From Parasporobacterium paucivorans DSM 15970 (lineage in GTDB: Bacteria; Bacillota; Clostridia; Lachnospirales; Lachnospiraceae): a stretch of DNA of 64,000 nucleotides. The stretch covers positions 1 through 64,000 of the forward strand of contig NZ_FQYT01000002.1 in the NCBI RefSeq assembly GCF_900141895.1, read 5' to 3'. Under the pieces are notes generated by a model, which saw only the letters and a list, made by a program, of their open reading frames with translations, was not told where the DNA came from and did no database searches. This document shows, piece by piece, positions 8,046 to 15,386 of this stretch (the stretch's first letter is position 1; each line of letters starts with the position of its first letter). The position numbers were made by a program, and so were the translations under genes.

Positions 8046-9440
8046 ATGAGTAAAAAAGGACATTTCATCTGCACCGTAGTCCCAGGTTCCATTGCGGAAG
8101 AGCTGGGTATCGAACCCGGAGACAGACTGATATCCGTTAACGATAAAGAGGTCGAAGATGTCTTTGACTACCGTTTTTTAATAGATGATGAATACATTGA
8201 GATTCTGGTTGCAAAACCCGATGGCGATGAATGGATTTTTGAGGTGGAAAAGGAACCAGGAGAAGACCTGGGGCTGGATTTTGATAGTGGTCTAATGGAC
8301 GATTACCGGTCATGCCGCAACAAATGCATGTTCTGTTTCATAGATCAGCTTCCTGCGGGAATGCGGGACACCTTGTATTTCAAAGATGATGATTCCAGGC
8401 TTTCTTTCTTACAGGGAAATTATATCACCCTTACCAATATGAAGGATGAAGATATTGAACGCATTATTAAATATCACCTGGAACCAATCAACATTTCTGT
8501 CCATACCACCAATCCTGAGCTCCGATGCCGGATGCTGCACAACCGTTTTGCCGGAGATTCCCTGAAACATTTGAAAACCCTTTTTGATGCCGGGATCCAT
8601 ATGAATCTTCAGATTGTGCTCTGTAAAGGAGTGAATGACGGAGATGAACTGGAACAGACTATCAAGAATCTATCCGGATTCATACCTCTGGCAGAAAGTC
8701 TTTCTGTCGTTCCAGCGGGACTGACAAAATTCAGAGATGGCCTGGAAAAACTGGATGCCTTTGAATCCGAAGATGCCAGAAATGTAATTGCGACGATAGA
8801 AAAGTGGAAAAACAAACTGTATAATGAACAAGGCACGCATTTTGTTCATGCCAGTGATGAATGGTATATACTTGCCGGAAGGGATTTTCCTTCAGAGGAA
8901 AACTATGACGGCTACCCACAGTTAGAGAATGGAGTAGGTATGATGCGCCTTCTTATAGAGGAATTCACAGCCGCCCTAAATGAAGCAAGCCCAGATAACT
9001 GTGTACGAAAGCTATCCATCGCCACAGGCATGAGTGCGGCACCCTATATGTGCAGGCTCATGGAAAGCCTGCAGACTAAATTCCCTTATACCTCCGTTAA
9101 GGTGTATGCCATCCGCAATGATTTCTTTGGTGAAAGCATTACGGTATCCGGCCTTGTCACGGGTCAGGATCTTATCAGCCAGCTGAAGGGACTGGAATCG
9201 GCTGATAATCTGCTGCTTCCGGTCAATATGCTGCGAAGCGGAGAAGATGTATTCCTGGATGACGTAAGCATCCGGGGCGTGGAAGAAGCACTCAACACGG
9301 AGATAACTGTTGTGGATACAAGTGGCGAGAATCTGCTGCAGGCAGTACTCAGTAATCGCAAATACTCCGGGAACAACAAAAACACAGGTGTATACAGACG
9401 TCTTTATGACGATAGAAAAAGAGGAGACACATATGAGTAA
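8046..9440 (+). CDS. DUF512 radical SAM protein with N-terminal PDZ-like domain
   Basis: A 464-residue iron-sulfur enzyme. The N-terminal 40 residues look PDZ-like ([20 protein letters not shown]), followed by a radical-SAM cluster motif CRNKCMFCF (CxxxCxxC, about residue 90) and the conserved [17 protein letters not shown]; the C-terminal half is the DUF512 region. The family is widespread in Clostridia next to der, as here, but its reaction is unknown. The last 8 bp overlap der. RBS GAAGGA. Function should be regarded as unknown; a link to ribosome or GTPase biology is only suggested by the neighbour. Confidence 0.9.
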   Translation: MSKKGHFICTVVPGSIAEELGIEPGDRLISVNDKEVEDVFDYRFLIDDEYIEILVAKPDGDEWIFEVEKEPGEDLGLDFDSGLMDDYRSCRNKCMFCFIDQLPAGMRDTLYFKDDDSRLSFLQGNYITLTNMKDEDIERIIKYHLEPINISVHTTNPELRCRMLHNRFAGDSLKHLKTLFDAGIHMNLQIVLCKGVNDGDELEQTIKNLSGFIPLAESLSVVPAGLTKFRDGLEKLDAFESEDARNVIATIEKWKNKLYNEQGTHFVHASDEWYILAGRDFPSEENYDGYPQLENGVGMMRLLIEEFTAALNEASPDNCVRKLSIATGMSAAPYMCRLMESLQTKFPYTSVKVYAIRNDFFGESITVSGLVTGQDLISQLKGLESADNLLLPVNMLRSGEDVFLDDVSIRGVEEALNTEITVVDTSGENLLQAVLSNRKYSGNNKNTGVYRRLYDDRKRGDTYE

Positions 9441-10755
9441 ACCAATAGTGGCAATCGTAGGAAGGCCCAACGTAGGGAAGTCGACATTGTTTAATGCAAT
9501 TGCCGGCAGCCGTATTTCCATCGTAAAAGACACCCCCGGTGTTACCCGGGACAGAATATATGCGGATGCGGAATGGGTCAACAAAAACTTTACCATGATC
9601 GATACCGGCGGTATTGAACCAGATTCTGCGGACATACTCCTGTCCCAGATGCGGGAACAGGCCCAGATTGCAATCGACACAGCAGATGTCATCGTATTTA
9701 TAACTGATGTCCGCCAGGGTGTCACCGATGCCGATTTAAAGGTAGCGGACATGCTGCGGAGGAGTCACAAGCCTGTATTGCTGGTCGTCAACAAAGTGGA
9801 CAGCTTCGAAAAATTCATGCCGGATGTATACGAATTCTATAATCTGGGAATCGGTGAACCGATTCCAGTTTCCGGCGCTTCCAAACTGGGCCTTGGAGAT
9901 CTTCTGGATGAAGTGGTGAAGAATTTTCCTGATACGGATGACGAAGAGGAAGAAGAGAAAATCAAGATTGCCATCGTCGGAAAACCGAACGCAGGAAAAT
10001 CCTCTATTATCAATAAACTCATCGGGGAAAACAGGGTCATCGTATCCGACATAGCCGGAACTACCCGGGATGCCATAGATACGGAAATAGAGAAAAACGG
10101 ACGGAAATATGTGTTCATTGATACTGCCGGTCTGCGCAGAAGATCAAAAGTAAACGAGGACCTTGAAAAATACAGTATTATCAGAACTGTTTCTGCTATT
10201 GAACGAAGCGATATCGTCATACATGTCATAGATGCCGCGGACGGGGTGACGGAACAGGATGCCAAAATAGCCGGCATTGCCCACGAACGCGGAAAAGGCG
10301 TGATAATCGCCGTAAATAAATGGGATTTGATTGAAAAGAATGACAAGACCATTTACGAACATACGCGGAAAGTCAGAGAAGTTCTGTCCTACATGCCATA
10401 TGCAGAAATAATATTCATATCGGCAGTAACCGGCCAGAGGCTTCCTAAGCTTTATGAATTAATCGATACCATCGAACAAAACCAAAGCATGAGGATTTCC
10501 ACTGGAGTCCTGAATGAGATTCTTACGGAAGCGACCGCGCTGCAGCAGCCTCCATCAGATAAGGGAAAACGTCTGAAAATCTTTTATATGACACAGGTTA
10601 CCGTAAAACCGCCAACCTTCGTTATCTTTGTAAACGACAAGGAACTTATGCATTTTTCCTATACGAGATATATAGAGAACAAAATCAGGGAGGCCTTTGG
10701 TTTCAAGGGAACATCACTGAAATTCATCGTCAGAGAACGAAAGGACAGAGAATAG
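9433..10755 (+). CDS. der: Ribosome biogenesis GTPase Der (EngA)
   Basis: A double-GTPase protein for 50S subunit assembly. Two G domains in tandem are visible: the first P-loop GRPNVGKST at residues 9-17, the second GKPNAGKSS near 183, each with its own DTGG/DTAG and NKVD/NKWD, then a C-terminal KH-like domain ending [12 protein letters not shown]. At 440 residues it has usual length. The ATG at 9433 follows GAGGAG and overlaps the upstream gene by 8 bp; longer in-frame extensions have no RBS. Followed 4 bp later by plsY. Confidence 0.98.
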   Translation: MSKPIVAIVGRPNVGKSTLFNAIAGSRISIVKDTPGVTRDRIYADAEWVNKNFTMIDTGGIEPDSADILLSQMREQAQIAIDTADVIVFITDVRQGVTDADLKVADMLRRSHKPVLLVVNKVDSFEKFMPDVYEFYNLGIGEPIPVSGASKLGLGDLLDEVVKNFPDTDDEEEEEKIKIAIVGKPNAGKSSIINKLIGENRVIVSDIAGTTRDAIDTEIEKNGRKYVFIDTAGLRRRSKVNEDLEKYSIIRTVSAIERSDIVIHVIDAADGVTEQDAKIAGIAHERGKGVIIAVNKWDLIEKNDKTIYEHTRKVREVLSYMPYAEIIFISAVTGQRLPKLYELIDTIEQNQSMRISTGVLNEILTEATALQQPPSDKGKRLKIFYMTQVTVKPPTFVIFVNDKELMHFSYTRYIENKIREAFGFKGTSLKFIVRERKDRE

Positions 10756-10759
10756 GATC

Positions 10760-11404
10760 ATGGAACGTATTATTTGCTTGGTAATTGGTTATGTTTTTGG
10801 TTTATTTCAGACTGGATATATTTATGGGCGGATTAAGCATGTTGATATCCGCACCTCAGGCAGCGGCAATGCCGGAACCACGAATGCACTCCGGGTTCTC
10901 GGCAAAAAAGCCGGCATCATTACCTTTATTGGAGACGTCATAAAAGCCGTCGTTGCCGGGCTGTTGACGAGGCTTGTTTTTCATGGGTCCGACATTGATA
11001 TAACGGTGCTGCTCTTATACACCGGTATCGGAGTCGTGCTCGGACACAACTTTCCTTTTTATCTTAATTTCAAGGGTGGTAAAGGCATTGCCGCCACAGG
11101 CGGTATCGTCATCTCGCTTTTGGATTGGAGATTGATCCTGATCGGTCTGGTGACGTTCATAGTCGTCATTGCCGTAACCAAATATGTTTCTCTGGGGTCT
11201 TTGTCACTGGTGACGGGATTCGTTATTGAATTCATCCTTTTTGTGCAAATGAAATGGTATTCTTTGGGGAACGCATTCAAAATCGAGGCTTACCTACTGG
11301 TCTTGGTAATAGCGGCCCTCGCATATTTCCAACACAGGGGAAACATCGTCAGACTGATAAATAAATCGGAAAATAAATTTGGACAAAAGAAAGAAGGTTT
11401 ATAA
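10760..11404 (+). CDS. plsY: Glycerol-3-phosphate acyltransferase PlsY
   Basis: Integral membrane acyltransferase that uses acyl-phosphate to acylate position 1 of glycerol-3-phosphate, the first step of phospholipid synthesis. Its three motifs are visible: SGSGNAGTTNALRVLG, GHNFPFYLNFKGGKGIAATGG and the later YVSLGSL region, among five or more hydrophobic helices. Length 214. It sits 4 bp after der and 1 bp before gpsA, which makes its substrate, so a biosynthetic pair is encoded together. Confidence 0.97.
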   Translation: MERIICLVIGYVFGLFQTGYIYGRIKHVDIRTSGSGNAGTTNALRVLGKKAGIITFIGDVIKAVVAGLLTRLVFHGSDIDITVLLLYTGIGVVLGHNFPFYLNFKGGKGIAATGGIVISLLDWRLILIGLVTFIVVIAVTKYVSLGSLSLVTGFVIEFILFVQMKWYSLGNAFKIEAYLLVLVIAALAYFQHRGNIVRLINKSENKFGQKKEGL

Positions 11405-11405
11405 C

Positions 11406-12416
11406 ATGGCAGAAATAAGCGTACTGGGAGCGGGAAGCTGGGGAATAGCCCTTGGACTGCTGCTTCATAAAAATGGACATAGAGTAACTATGTGGTCCGC
11501 ATTGGAAAGCGAAGTAAACATGCTTCTCACGGAAAGAGAACACAAAATTGGGCTTCCCGGCATAAAAATCCCTCAGGAGATTGCTATCACCAGTGATTTG
11601 GACGAAGCAGTCAGCGGTAAGGACGTAATTGTAATGGCTGTTGCCTCGAAGTTTGTCCGAGCTACGGCCCACCGTCTTCAGGGAAAAATTTCCAAAGGGC
11701 AGATTATCGTCAACGTTGCCAAGGGTATAGAGGATAAAACACTTATGCGCCTCTCCGAGGTCATTGGCGAAGAATTGCCCGAGGCAGATGTGGCGATACT
11801 TTCTGGCCCCAGCCATGCAGAAGAAGTAGGTAACGGAATGCCTACTGCCATTGTGGTCGGGGCAAAGACACAGGAAACCGCAGAATATCTTCAGAACATT
11901 TTTGCCAATGATGTGTTTCGTGTTTACACCAGTTCCGATGTGCTTGGCATGGAACTGGGTGCAGCCTTTAAAAACGTTATAGCACTGGCAGCCGGCATCG
12001 CCGATGGCCTTGGGTATGGAGACAATACAAAGGCCGCCCTGATTACCAGGGGAATCAAGGAAATTGCCAGACTGGGAGAAGCCATGGGTGCGAAGCCCGC
12101 GACTATCTACGGATTATCCGGCATCGGAGATCTGATTGTTACCTGCGCCAGTATGCACAGCCGAAACCGCCGTGCAGGGATACTGATTGGACAGGGACGA
12201 ACCATGGAAGAGGCCGTCAAAGAAGTAAACATGGTAGTGGAGGGCATCGTCTCCGCAAGAGCGGCTACTGACCTGGCCCATAAGTATAATGTGGAAATGC
12301 CTATTACCGAAAAGGTGAGCGAGGTTCTTTTCAATAATGCGGATGCCAAAAATGCCGTATATGACCTTATGCTGCGTGACAAAATCAGCGAACATGAGGA
12401 AATGCCCTGGGAGTAA
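11406..12416 (+). CDS. gpsA: Glycerol-3-phosphate dehydrogenase (NAD(P)+)
   Basis: Reduces dihydroxyacetone phosphate to sn-glycerol-3-phosphate for phospholipid synthesis. 336 residues. Rossmann motif LGAGSWGIALG at the N-terminus, LSGPSHAEEV and the GAAFKNVIALAAGI segment with the catalytic lysine, then GDLIVTCAS. The ATG at 11406 is preferred over an in-frame upstream ATG inside plsY because it is preceded by an AGAAGG site and gives the standard N-terminus. Followed by a decayed gene and a long control region, so the unit probably ends here, although no clear terminator is seen. Confidence 0.97.
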   Translation: MAEISVLGAGSWGIALGLLLHKNGHRVTMWSALESEVNMLLTEREHKIGLPGIKIPQEIAITSDLDEAVSGKDVIVMAVASKFVRATAHRLQGKISKGQIIVNVAKGIEDKTLMRLSEVIGEELPEADVAILSGPSHAEEVGNGMPTAIVVGAKTQETAEYLQNIFANDVFRVYTSSDVLGMELGAAFKNVIALAAGIADGLGYGDNTKAALITRGIKEIARLGEAMGAKPATIYGLSGIGDLIVTCASMHSRNRRAGILIGQGRTMEEAVKEVNMVVEGIVSARAATDLAHKYNVEMPITEKVSEVLFNNADAKNAVYDLMLRDKISEHEEMPWE

Positions 12417-12418
12417 TT

Positions 12419-12742
12419 CTTCCGCCTTGTATAAGACGTGTCGAATTTATTTTCATGATAAGTGCATCAATTGCCAGCTTCATAAATGTGGTGACATACC
12501 GACTGCCAAATAAAATATCGTTCAGGACAGGCGGATCCGTCTGTCCATTTTGTGACACCCGGCTGATTGGGGCATTATGCATAAGTGTCCCCATGCTGCT
12601 TCTTACGCTTCTGATTGAAGGCAGTTTTGGAAGAGCGCCGCAAGGAAATCCCACTTTGCCTTCGGACCTTTTCTGGCAGTTGGAATTGGCTTAGCTTTGC
12701 TTTATGGACACCAGGTTATACAGTTGTATTTTTCTTATATCT
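12419..12742 (+). pseudogene. Decayed type IV prepilin peptidase gene
   Basis: Two pieces of a prepilin peptidase (A24 aspartic protease, PilD/ComC family) are visible. From 12455 one frame reads ASFINVVTYRLP then GGSVCPFCDTRL, the family's N-terminal signature with one CxxC. From about 12628 another frame reads KSHFAFGPFLAVGIGLALLY, the family's C-terminal signature, up to a stop at 12740-12742. The catalytic GxGD region, the second CxxC and most membrane helices are missing, and the two pieces are in different frames. This points to a large internal deletion plus frameshift. There is no ribosome-binding site before the ATG at 12455. Not a functional gene; the family call rests on both ends agreeing. 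Confidence 0.8.
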
Positions 12743-12758
12743 GATTCCGTATTGTAAC

Positions 12759-12787
12759 TTGTAAAAGAGGGCAACTCGACGTATAAT
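12759..12787 (+). promoter_or_regulatory. Upstream promoter of the formate dehydrogenase operon
   Basis: TTGTAA at 12759-12764 and a perfect TATAAT at 12782-12787, spacer 17 bp. It would give a leader of about 170 nt before the first gene. Confidence 0.55.
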
Positions 12788-12861
12788 GAATTATTAAGGA
12801 TTGCATATTACTATATACGAGGTCAGATTTCGTCATATTTTTATCAATTTTTACCAAATTA

Positions 12862-12891
12862 TTGTCACAAAGATTATAGAATTTTTATAGA
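12862..12891 (+). promoter_or_regulatory. Second candidate promoter of the formate dehydrogenase operon
   Basis: TTGTCA at 12862-12867 and TATAGA at 12886-12891, spacer 18 bp, in very AT-rich DNA. Weaker than the upstream one; either or both may be used. Confidence 0.4.
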
Positions 12892-12896
12892 TAAAA

Positions 12897-12935
12897 GATT
12901 CGATTTGGACAATAATTGATTCATGTCTCGAATCA
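12897..12935. promoter_or_regulatory. Nested inverted repeats before the formate dehydrogenase operon
   Basis: GATTCGA (12897-12903) pairs with TCGAATC (12928-12934), and TGATTC (12917-12922) pairs with GAATCA (12930-12935). The two share the right arm, so they are alternatives: either a DNA operator or two competing RNA hairpins just downstream of the second promoter. Role inferred from position only. Confidence 0.35.
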
Positions 12936-12965
12936 TATACAAGAACATCTAACAGGAGGTTTATA

Positions 12966-13460
12966 ATGTCAGTTAAGAAATCGGTTATTCCATTCTCAGG
13001 GACGGAAGAACAGGAAAAGCTGCTGCACGGTATTATCGAACAGCACAGACATCAGGCAGGAGCCCTGATGCCAGTACTACAGAAAGCCCAGGAATTATAT
13101 GGTTATCTGCCTATCGAAGTACAGAATATGATAGCAGATGGACTTAAGGTTCCAAAATCACAGGTTTACGGCGTAGTCAGTTTCTACGCTCAATTTACTT
13201 TAAATCCAAAAGGAAGAAACCAGATTCAGATATGTCTTGGAACAGCCTGCTATGTTAAGGGTGCCGGAAACCTGTTGGACAGACTCAGTGACAAATTAGG
13301 GATAGCACCAGGTGGAATCACACCCGATGGAAAATTTTCTCTTGATGAATGCCGCTGTTTTGGAGCCTGCGGACTCGCACCAGTCGTTATAGTAAACGGC
13401 GAGGTTTACGGACGGCTGAAGTCTGATGATATTGACGGAATTCTTGGTAAATACGAATAG
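12966..13460 (+). CDS. NuoE-like [2Fe-2S] subunit of NAD-linked formate dehydrogenase
   Basis: A 164-residue thioredoxin-like ferredoxin subunit of the NuoE/HydC/HylA type, which relays electrons in soluble NAD(P)-linked formate dehydrogenases and bifurcating hydrogenases. Cluster ligands are Cys90 and Cys95 (CLGTAC) and Cys131 and Cys135 (CFGAC). The helical N-terminal domain includes the conserved AQELYGYLPIEVQ and VYGVVSFYAQF. RBS AGGAGG. It is first of three closely spaced genes, followed by a NuoF-like subunit and a molybdopterin enzyme; a catalytic hydrogenase subunit is absent, so the partner is formate dehydrogenase. Confidence 0.93.
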   Translation: MSVKKSVIPFSGTEEQEKLLHGIIEQHRHQAGALMPVLQKAQELYGYLPIEVQNMIADGLKVPKSQVYGVVSFYAQFTLNPKGRNQIQICLGTACYVKGAGNLLDRLSDKLGIAPGGITPDGKFSLDECRCFGACGLAPVVIVNGEVYGRLKSDDIDGILGKYE

Positions 13461-13486
13461 CAAAAGAAAAATAGGAGGATATTTTA

Positions 13487-15382
13487 ATGATATCTCTTGA
13501 TCAGTTAAAAGAAATCAATCATACAATGCAGGGTATCATGGCCGTCAGAAGGATTGGCGAAGAAATGATTGGCGAAGCAAAGGCCAACGGAGATGAAAGC
13601 AGCATCCAGATATTGATCTGCGGCGACACAGGCTGTGAATCTTCCGGAAGCGATAAAGTACTGGATGCCTTAAGACAGCAGATTGAAGAAAAAAAGCTTG
13701 AAAAAGAAGTTACAATAATCCGTACCGGATGTCAGGGACTCTGTTCCATGGGGCCTGTCATGACAGTATGTCCCGGCGGCGCATTTTATACACAGATTAA
13801 AGTTAAAGATGTTCCTGAAATCGTAGAAGAACATATCCTGAAAGGAAATGTTGTCAAACGTCTGTTGTATCATGAAATGCAGATGGATGATGGAATACTG
13901 CCCCTAAAAAACACCGGATTCTTCAAGAAACAATATGCCATCGCTTTAAGAAACTGCGGTGTCATTAATCCTGAAGATATTAAAGAATATATCGGTACCG
14001 GCGGATACCTGGCTCTTGGCAAGGTACTGACCGAGATGTCACCGGACGATGTAATCCAGACACTTTTAGACAGCGGGCTGCGTGGAAGAGGCGGAGCAGG
14101 ATTCCCTACAGGCAACAAATGGAAATTTGCCAAAGCCAATGCGGCTGACCAGAAATTCGTGTGCTGCAACGCAGACGAAGGCGATCCCGGTGCTTTTATG
14201 GACAGGGCGGTGCTGGAAGGCGATCCGCATGTGGTGCTTGAGGCCATGGCTATTGCTGGCTATACAATCGGTTCCAGCCAGGGGTATATTTATGTGCGTA
14301 CGGAATATCCGACTGCTGTCAAAAAGCTGAATCTTGCCATTGATGAAGCCAGGGAAATGGGACTTCTTGGAAAAAACATCATGGGAACAGGTTTTGATTT
14401 TGATATAGAACTGCGGCTCGGTTCCGGCGCATTTGTATGCGGCGAGGAAACAGCATTGATGCGTTCTATCGAAGGAGAAAGAGGCGAACCACGTCCAAGA
14501 CCTCCATTCCCTGCAGTAAAAGGACTCTTTGATAAACCCACAATCCTGAACAACGTGGAAACCATGTCCAATATACCTCAGATCATCCTCAATGGCCCGG
14601 AGTGGTTTTCATCCATCGGCACAGAGAAATCTAAGGGAACCAAGGTCTTTGCACTGGGTGGAAAAATCACAAACACTGGTCTTATAGAAGTCCCGATGGG
14701 CACCACCCTCAGAGATATTGTGGAAGAAATCGGCGGCGGTGTTCCAAACGGCAAAAAATTCAAAGCGGCTCAGACCGGCGGACCTTCTGGAGGCTGCATT
14801 CCGGCTGAGCATGCGGATACTCCAATAGATTACGATAACCTGGTTGCCATAGGATCCATGATGGGATCCGGAGGTTTCATTGTAATGGATGAGGATACCT
14901 GTATGGTTGACATTTCCAAATTCTTCCTGCAGTTCATGGTGGATGAGAGCTGTGGAAAATGCACCCCTTGCCGCGTAGGAACAAGACGGCTTTATGAAAT
15001 GCTTGATTCCATCACTAAGGGAGAAGCCACCCTCGAAGACTTGGAAAAGATGGAGAAGCTTTGCATGGATATCAAATCCAACTCCCTGTGCGGACTTGGA
15101 CAGACAGCTCCAAACCCGGTTATTTCGACTCTACGCTATTTCAGGGATGAATATATAGCCCATGTTGTAGACAAAAAATGTCCAGCGGGGGTATGTAAAA
15201 ACCTTATTACTTATTCCATCGATGCCGAAACCTGTATCGGATGTACAAAGTGTGCAAAAAACTGTCCGACGAATGCAATCGATGGTGAGCTCAAAAAAGC
15301 ACATGTAATAAATACAGATAAATGCATTAAATGTGGAACATGCTATGATGTATGCCCTGTAAACGCAGTCAGGAGGGGATAG
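13487..15382 (+). CDS. NuoF-like flavoprotein subunit (FMN, NAD(H), Fe-S) of formate dehydrogenase complex
   Basis: A 631-residue subunit of the HydB/HylB/HndC type that carries FMN and binds NAD(H). Order of parts: N-terminal thioredoxin-like [2Fe-2S] domain with Cys50, Cys82, Cys86 and Cys95; NADH/FMN domain with GLRGRGGAGFPTGNKW at 198-213 and CNADEGDPGAFMDR following; a [4Fe-4S] site ESCGKCTPCRVGT near 488 with its fourth Cys near 534; and a C-terminal two-cluster ferredoxin domain (CIGCTKCAKNCP, CIKCGTCYDVCP). The extra N- and C-terminal domains distinguish it from respiratory NuoF and are typical of electron-bifurcating complexes. RBS AGGAGG; 4 bp from the next gene. Bifurcation itself is inferred. 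Confidence 0.94.
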   Translation: MISLDQLKEINHTMQGIMAVRRIGEEMIGEAKANGDESSIQILICGDTGCESSGSDKVLDALRQQIEEKKLEKEVTIIRTGCQGLCSMGPVMTVCPGGAFYTQIKVKDVPEIVEEHILKGNVVKRLLYHEMQMDDGILPLKNTGFFKKQYAIALRNCGVINPEDIKEYIGTGGYLALGKVLTEMSPDDVIQTLLDSGLRGRGGAGFPTGNKWKFAKANAADQKFVCCNADEGDPGAFMDRAVLEGDPHVVLEAMAIAGYTIGSSQGYIYVRTEYPTAVKKLNLAIDEAREMGLLGKNIMGTGFDFDIELRLGSGAFVCGEETALMRSIEGERGEPRPRPPFPAVKGLFDKPTILNNVETMSNIPQIILNGPEWFSSIGTEKSKGTKVFALGGKITNTGLIEVPMGTTLRDIVEEIGGGVPNGKKFKAAQTGGPSGGCIPAEHADTPIDYDNLVAIGSMMGSGGFIVMDEDTCMVDISKFFLQFMVDESCGKCTPCRVGTRRLYEMLDSITKGEATLEDLEKMEKLCMDIKSNSLCGLGQTAPNPVISTLRYFRDEYIAHVVDKKCPAGVCKNLITYSIDAETCIGCTKCAKNCPTNAIDGELKKAHVINTDKCIKCGTCYDVCPVNAVRRG

Positions 15383-15386
15383 GAAG

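Noticed and set aside
9310-9432. 41-residue N-terminal extension of der
   Set aside because: It lies within the DUF512 gene, lacks an RBS, and the ATG at 9433 gives the standard Der N-terminus.
12743-12965. A riboswitch (for example molybdenum-cofactor type) before the formate dehydrogenase operon
   Set aside because: The region is too AT-rich and shows no conserved motif of that class; only short inverted repeats are visible.
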